Source: Pseudomonadota bacterium
GTDB taxonomy: Bacteria; Pseudomonadota; Alphaproteobacteria; Micropepsales; Micropepsaceae
Assembly: GCA_018241025.1 (NCBI GenBank)
Contig: JAFEEQ010000031.1
Span: 1 to 43,423 of the forward strand
Length of the DNA stretch: 43,423 bases
Direction of reading: 5' to 3'
The notes under the pieces: model-generated
Told to the model about the DNA's origin: nothing
Databases searched by the model: none
The model's input: the letters and a program-made list of their open reading frames with translations, nothing else
Shown here: positions 40,118-43,423 of the stretch, piece after piece
Layout: every line of letters begins with the position of its first letter
Position numbering within the stretch: position 1 is the stretch's first letter
Translations under genes and position numbers: made by a program

Positions 40118-42250
40118 ATGACGGCGTGGCGCGCGTTCAAGCGATTTGCATGTCTATCGATCGTTGCGGGGGTGCCGGTCTTCGCATTCGCTGCCGGCGA
40201 CGGCGACAAGCTGAATGCCGCAACGGATGCGGCGATCCGCACCGCAATCGAGTCGCCGCAGCTGCTCGGCGATTGGATCTTCAAACCGCAATACGCGGTT
40301 TCGCGCGACGGAAAGCGGCTTGTATATCTCGTGGCCAAGCCCGACATCGGGACGAACACGACCCATGTCTCGCTCTGGATGCAGGATCTGACGACCAAGG
40401 CGCCGCCACGCCTGGTCGCGAAACTCGGCCCGCCCACCACCGGTACCAGGGACGCGGCACACAGCGGCACAACCAATCCCGCTCAGTTGATGAACCCCAG
40501 CCTCAGTCCGGACGGCAGCAAGGTCGCCGTCGTCGGTTACGACGGAGAGGGTTCCATCGGCATTGTCGATCTTGCAACGGGAGAGATCACACAGCTCCAT
40601 CCGAAATCCGGGCGCGTTCCCGCTGCTGACGGGGCGCGATACGACGACGTCGCGTGGTCGCCGGCGGGCGACCGCATCGCTGTCAGCTTCGGCCAGGTCG
40701 TGCATGGTGACGAGAACAAAGGAACGGATGTAACCGTAGACTGGGACGGCAGCCTCAGCCATCAGATCACGCGCATTGCGATTGTCGATCTGACGAGTGA
40801 GAGCATCGCCGCGGAGACGCCGGATACATTGGACGTCACCGGCTTCGATGGCGCTTTTTCCTGGTCTCCGGATGGAAAAGTGCTTGCGTTCAGCGCGCGC
40901 CGCGTGACCGACAACAGCTATGATTTCAAATGGACCGATATCTTCGCGCTGGATGTCCTGGCGCAGAAGGTTCGTCCACTGGTCGTTCAACCCGGCGCGG
41001 ACGTGAATCCCAGGTGGTCGCCGGACGGAAAATCGCTCGCTTACAACACCGATGGCGGCGCCATGAATTGGAAAGGTGGCATGGGGCTCGGCCTCCTGGA
41101 TGTCGCGACCGGCCGCTCGCGCCGGCTTCCACTGACAGACGAGACCGGTCATTCGGCCTATGCGATGAGCTGGTACGACAACACCCGGCTGTTGTTCGTG
41201 GGCCTGCGCCACATGGGGTGTCCGCTCTTCGTCGTGCCGGTCGACGGCAGCCCGGCGCGGCAGATAACGCCGGACGATCTGAGCTGCCTGGGCGCCGGCT
41301 GGCCCGCAGGACCGGGCCAATTCGTTGCTGCGCGGCATTCGTTCGCCGAGGGAACACGTCTGGTCCGCTCGCCGCTTTCGGCCTGGACTCCCGATCCGGT
41401 AGGCCCCGATGCACTTCATGGCCTTCCTGGTGCCACCGAACGCGTCATCAGCTGGAAGAGCGCTGACGGCCGCTTCACCATTCACGGTGTCCTGATCACG
41501 CCCGACGACGGTCACAAGGGACCAAGGCCACTTCTCGTGTCGGTCAACGGCGGGCCGAGCATGGTGACGCCCGATCTCTACGATGCGACCGCGCAACAAC
41601 TCATCTATCCAGCATTGCTGAGGGGTTTTGCCATACTGGCGCCCAATACCAGGGGCCGCGGCGGCTATGGCGCGGACTTCGCCGACGGCATTCGACGCTA
41701 CCGGGACATAACGCCCGGGCCGTTCAGCGATATCATGACGGGCGTGGACTATGTCGTGAAGGATCTAGGCATCGCCGATCCCCAGCACATGGCGCTGATG
41801 GGCTTCAGTTATGGCGGCCTGCTAGCCTCCTACACCGTCTCCCATACGGACCGGTTCAGAGCTATCATCGAAGGCGAAGGTGGCGGGGATTTCCGCGACT
41901 TCGCAACCCAGTCCTATGGTTCCATCGAGCAGGATGGCTATGCCGCATTGTTCGGCATCAGCGATCCCTACGACCCGACGGAGGCGAAGGTGTTCGAAGC
42001 GCAGTCGCCGTTCGCGCAGGCCCACGATATCCGGACCCCCTTACTGATCGAATGTGGCGCCTTGAGCCTGGCAAAGACGGAATGCCTCAAATTCTTTCGT
42101 ATTGCGCATAAGCAGGGCCATGCACCGACTGAGATGGTCGTCTACCCGAGGACTGGTCACGGCGTGTTCGAACCCGCGCTCCGCTATGACTCTGCCGTCC
42201 GCGAAACAGCTTGGCTCGATCGCTGGGTGTTCGGAAAACGGCCGGAGTAG
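40118..42250 (+). CDS. Secreted S9 (prolyl oligopeptidase) family peptidase, possible lasso-peptide isopeptidase
   Basis: A 710-residue S9 peptidase with a signal peptide (about 1-25), a beta-propeller (SLSPDGSKVAVVGYDGEG, FSWSPDGKVLAFSARR, PRWSPDGKSLAYNTDG) and a C-terminal alpha/beta hydrolase domain. The nucleophile is Ser564 in GFSYGG and the base His681 in TGHG. Where S9 enzymes usually have Asp in an HGxxD segment, this one reads IECGALSLAKTEC, with Ser at the Asp position and Glu645 or Glu655 as possible acids. The lasso isopeptidase AtxE2 is, as I recall, an S9 relative with Glu in its triad and is encoded with FecI/FecR and a TonB receptor. That context and the missing Asp make isopeptidase a reasonable hypothesis; an ordinary dipeptidyl peptidase remains possible. 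Confidence 0.85.
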   Translation: MTAWRAFKRFACLSIVAGVPVFAFAAGDGDKLNAATDAAIRTAIESPQLLGDWIFKPQYAVSRDGKRLVYLVAKPDIGTNTTHVSLWMQDLTTKAPPRLVAKLGPPTTGTRDAAHSGTTNPAQLMNPSLSPDGSKVAVVGYDGEGSIGIVDLATGEITQLHPKSGRVPAADGARYDDVAWSPAGDRIAVSFGQVVHGDENKGTDVTVDWDGSLSHQITRIAIVDLTSESIAAETPDTLDVTGFDGAFSWSPDGKVLAFSARRVTDNSYDFKWTDIFALDVLAQKVRPLVVQPGADVNPRWSPDGKSLAYNTDGGAMNWKGGMGLGLLDVATGRSRRLPLTDETGHSAYAMSWYDNTRLLFVGLRHMGCPLFVVPVDGSPARQITPDDLSCLGAGWPAGPGQFVAARHSFAEGTRLVRSPLSAWTPDPVGPDALHGLPGATERVISWKSADGRFTIHGVLITPDDGHKGPRPLLVSVNGGPSMVTPDLYDATAQQLIYPALLRGFAILAPNTRGRGGYGADFADGIRRYRDITPGPFSDIMTGVDYVVKDLGIADPQHMALMGFSYGGLLASYTVSHTDRFRAIIEGEGGGDFRDFATQSYGSIEQDGYAALFGISDPYDPTEAKVFEAQSPFAQAHDIRTPLLIECGALSLAKTECLKFFRIAHKQGHAPTEMVVYPRTGHGVFEPALRYDSAVRETAWLDRWVFGKRPE

Positions 42251-42298
42251 CGATGACATCGCCCGAGTGTCAGAATCTCTTCTTGCAAGCATGGCGGA

Positions 42299-42844
42299 GT
42301 GTTCTGGGATGGCTATCCGGAGCTACCGGTTGGGTTGAAGCCAGTTGGTGCTCCAGTCGACGCTAGCCCGGATCGGCAGAGCTACCTGCATCTCGATGGC
42401 AAATGCGACGGGGTGTACTACATCCACGCCGACCAGCTGAACCGGCCGCAGAAGATCTCGGACGGCTCGGCAGCGGTGGTGTGGGACGGCGTCTTCGATC
42501 GCTTCGGCAACCCGACCTCGGTGACCGGCACGGTCGCCATGCCGCTGCGCTTCCCGGGACAGTATGCCGATCCCGAGACCGCGCTGAACCAGAACTGGTT
42601 CAGAGACTACGATCCGAGCATCGGGCGGTATGTCGAGAGTGACCCGATCGGGTTGATGGGCGGGCTCAATACATATGGGTATGTAGAAGGAAATCCGATC
42701 ACGTCAGTTGATAGCTTGGGACTGTTTGATCCAGGTCCCTGGAATTTTGCAAAGAAACTGGCAATAGGGGAAGAAATAGCGGGCGGCGGTCCCGAAGACC
42801 CTGTTTCAACCGGAGCGGCGATCACAGAAAGTGATAAATGGTAG
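42299..42844 (+). pseudogene. RHS core end with short variable tip (5'-truncated)
   Basis: The frame contains the RHS core C-terminus: YYIHADQLNRPQKISDG, VWDGVFDRFGNPTSVTG, LRFPGQYADPETALNQNWFR, DYDPSIGRYVESDPIGLMGG and NTYGYVEGNPITSVDSLGL. After this cleavage-associated motif only about 40 residues remain (FDPGPWNFAKKLAIGEEIAG and on), with no recognised toxin domain. The N-terminal part of the protein is absent: the frame begins at GTG 42299, 48 bases after the S9 gene. It is therefore a displaced RHS tip rather than a complete toxin. Composition turns AT-richer through the tip. Confidence 0.75.
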
Positions 42845-43212
42845 GATACGTAGTCTTCAAAAGCAGATTGATAACTTCCGAAAGCAGCTCGAAGAATGTG
42901 AGAGAAAAAATGGCGGCAGCAGTCAAGCTCCAGTACCGTGATATCAAGGCCGTCGTCGACAGGATATTTGATCGTCTCATTGGCGAACTTGGCGATGAGG
43001 CGACCGTGACGATAGATGCCGCAAAAGATTACTACTGGGAAGTGCCTTATGATGGATTGTACGATGTAAGTACGCCTCCACGAGATTTGGATGTTGGGAG
43101 GTTAACTGACGACTGGGAATTTCTTAGCTCAATCATAGCCGACGAAACTCAGGCGGTGAGGCCGATGCTTGCTCACCTTTCTACGTTGCTACGTGTCATT
43201 GCCGAACAATAG
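42838..43212 (+). CDS. Hypothetical protein, immunity-like by position
   Basis: Up to 124 residues from ATG 42838, which overlaps the RHS tip stop; a second start at 42910 would give 100 residues from MAAAVKLQYRDIKAVVDRIF. The protein is acidic, has no signal peptide or membrane segment, and is predicted mixed alpha/beta (YYWEVPYDGLYDVSTPPRDL). Base composition is clearly lower in GC than the rest of the window. Small, AT-rich, soluble ORFs directly after an RHS tip usually encode the cognate immunity protein, so that is the inference. I recognise no family. Confidence 0.6.
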   Translation: MVGYVVFKSRLITSESSSKNVREKMAAAVKLQYRDIKAVVDRIFDRLIGELGDEATVTIDAAKDYYWEVPYDGLYDVSTPPRDLDVGRLTDDWEFLSSIIADETQAVRPMLAHLSTLLRVIAEQ

Positions 43213-43236
43213 GTTTGGTGGCTCCGCCTGCCGGCG

Positions 43237-43423
43237 CCAACGCGCGCCAGCTCGACGTGATGGGCAATTGTCACCGGCGCTACCACCGGCACCTATGCCT
43301 ATCCCTCGACGTCGAACCGGCTCGGCACGGTCACACGACCGGCACCAATGTGCAGAGCCTCACCTATGCCGCGGACGGATCGATAACGGACGACACCCGC
43401 GATCCCTCGAACGACTACGGCTA
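43237..43423 (+). pseudogene. Frameshifted RHS-repeat fragment running off the window
   Basis: One frame gives VTGATTGTYAYPSTSNRLGT (from 43270) and another gives TTGTNVQSLTYAADGSITDD then TRDPSNDYG (from about 43335 to the edge). Both halves are RHS-like, so a frameshift lies near 43330. The upstream part of the repeat protein is missing. It is probably a remnant left by tip exchange or recombination, unless a sequencing error caused the shift. Confidence 0.7.

Noticed and set aside
1..43423. CRISPR arrays, insertion-sequence transposases and rRNA genes
   Set aside because: No regularly spaced repeats, DDE transposase motifs or rRNA conserved segments were seen on either strand.

Overview
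The window is high-GC DNA from a Gram-negative bacterium, most likely an alphaproteobacterium. The reasons are two TonB-dependent receptors, a FecI/FecR pair, many GTG/TTG starts, tightly coupled ATGA/GTGA gene junctions and a REP-like repeat of a type common in that class. I cannot name a genus from sequence alone. All assignments come from reading motifs; no search was run.

Region 1 (about 0.1-21.7 kb) starts with tRNA-Leu(CAA) and an Lrp/AsnC regulator, followed by a 21-kb catabolic block in three operons. Rightward operon A (801-6083) encodes two serine hydrolases of the beta-lactamase/S12 type, a TetR regulator, a threonine-dehydratase-like PLP enzyme and a prolyl-iminopeptidase-like hydrolase. 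Leftward operon B (10271-6087) encodes a DapA-family lyase/aldolase, a class III aminotransferase, a DUF1611/DgcN protein and a dipeptide epimerase/DgcA. Rightward operon C (10432-21069) encodes a TonB-dependent receptor, a GPH-type MFS importer, two more S12 hydrolases, two tandem MlrC-type (M81) metallopeptidases and a fifth S12 hydrolase. A convergent XRE-cupin regulator closes the block. Together the genes read as a pathway that imports an unusual peptide, probably one with D- or iso-linked residues such as D-Glu, cleaves it in the cytoplasm and converts the released residues. MlrB-like plus MlrC-like peptidases recall microcystin degradation, but no MlrA-like first enzyme lies in the block and the substrate is unknown. 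The B/C divergent promoter and the regulator's own promoter share an AT-rich element of about 24 bp, a candidate operator.

Region 2 (21.8-32.6 kb) is mixed: an ECF sigma factor, an amidase remnant, a DUF1330 protein, a possible 22-residue ORF with a perfect Shine-Dalgarno, a degenerate EAL-like protein, a PHP-domain metallohydrolase, a CoaA-like kinase, a sugar-epimerase-like SDR, a REP hairpin, an MFS transporter, a small disordered ORF and candidate structured RNA, a CPBP membrane protease, a DUF2089/small-membrane-protein/SHOCT-like operon, rlmJ and tRNA-Ser(CGA).

Region 3 (32.6 kb to the end) looks like an accessory segment next to tRNA-Ser. It is bracketed by RHS/YD-repeat debris: a leftward fragment at 32.7 kb, and a rightward RHS tip, an immunity-like ORF and a frameshifted RHS piece after 42.3 kb. 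Between them are a TetR with two SDR genes, and a surface-signalling uptake unit: ECF sigma, FecR, an STN-type TonB receptor and a secreted S9 peptidase. That last set resembles the uptake/isopeptidase half of proteobacterial lasso-peptide clusters, without any lasso biosynthesis genes in view.
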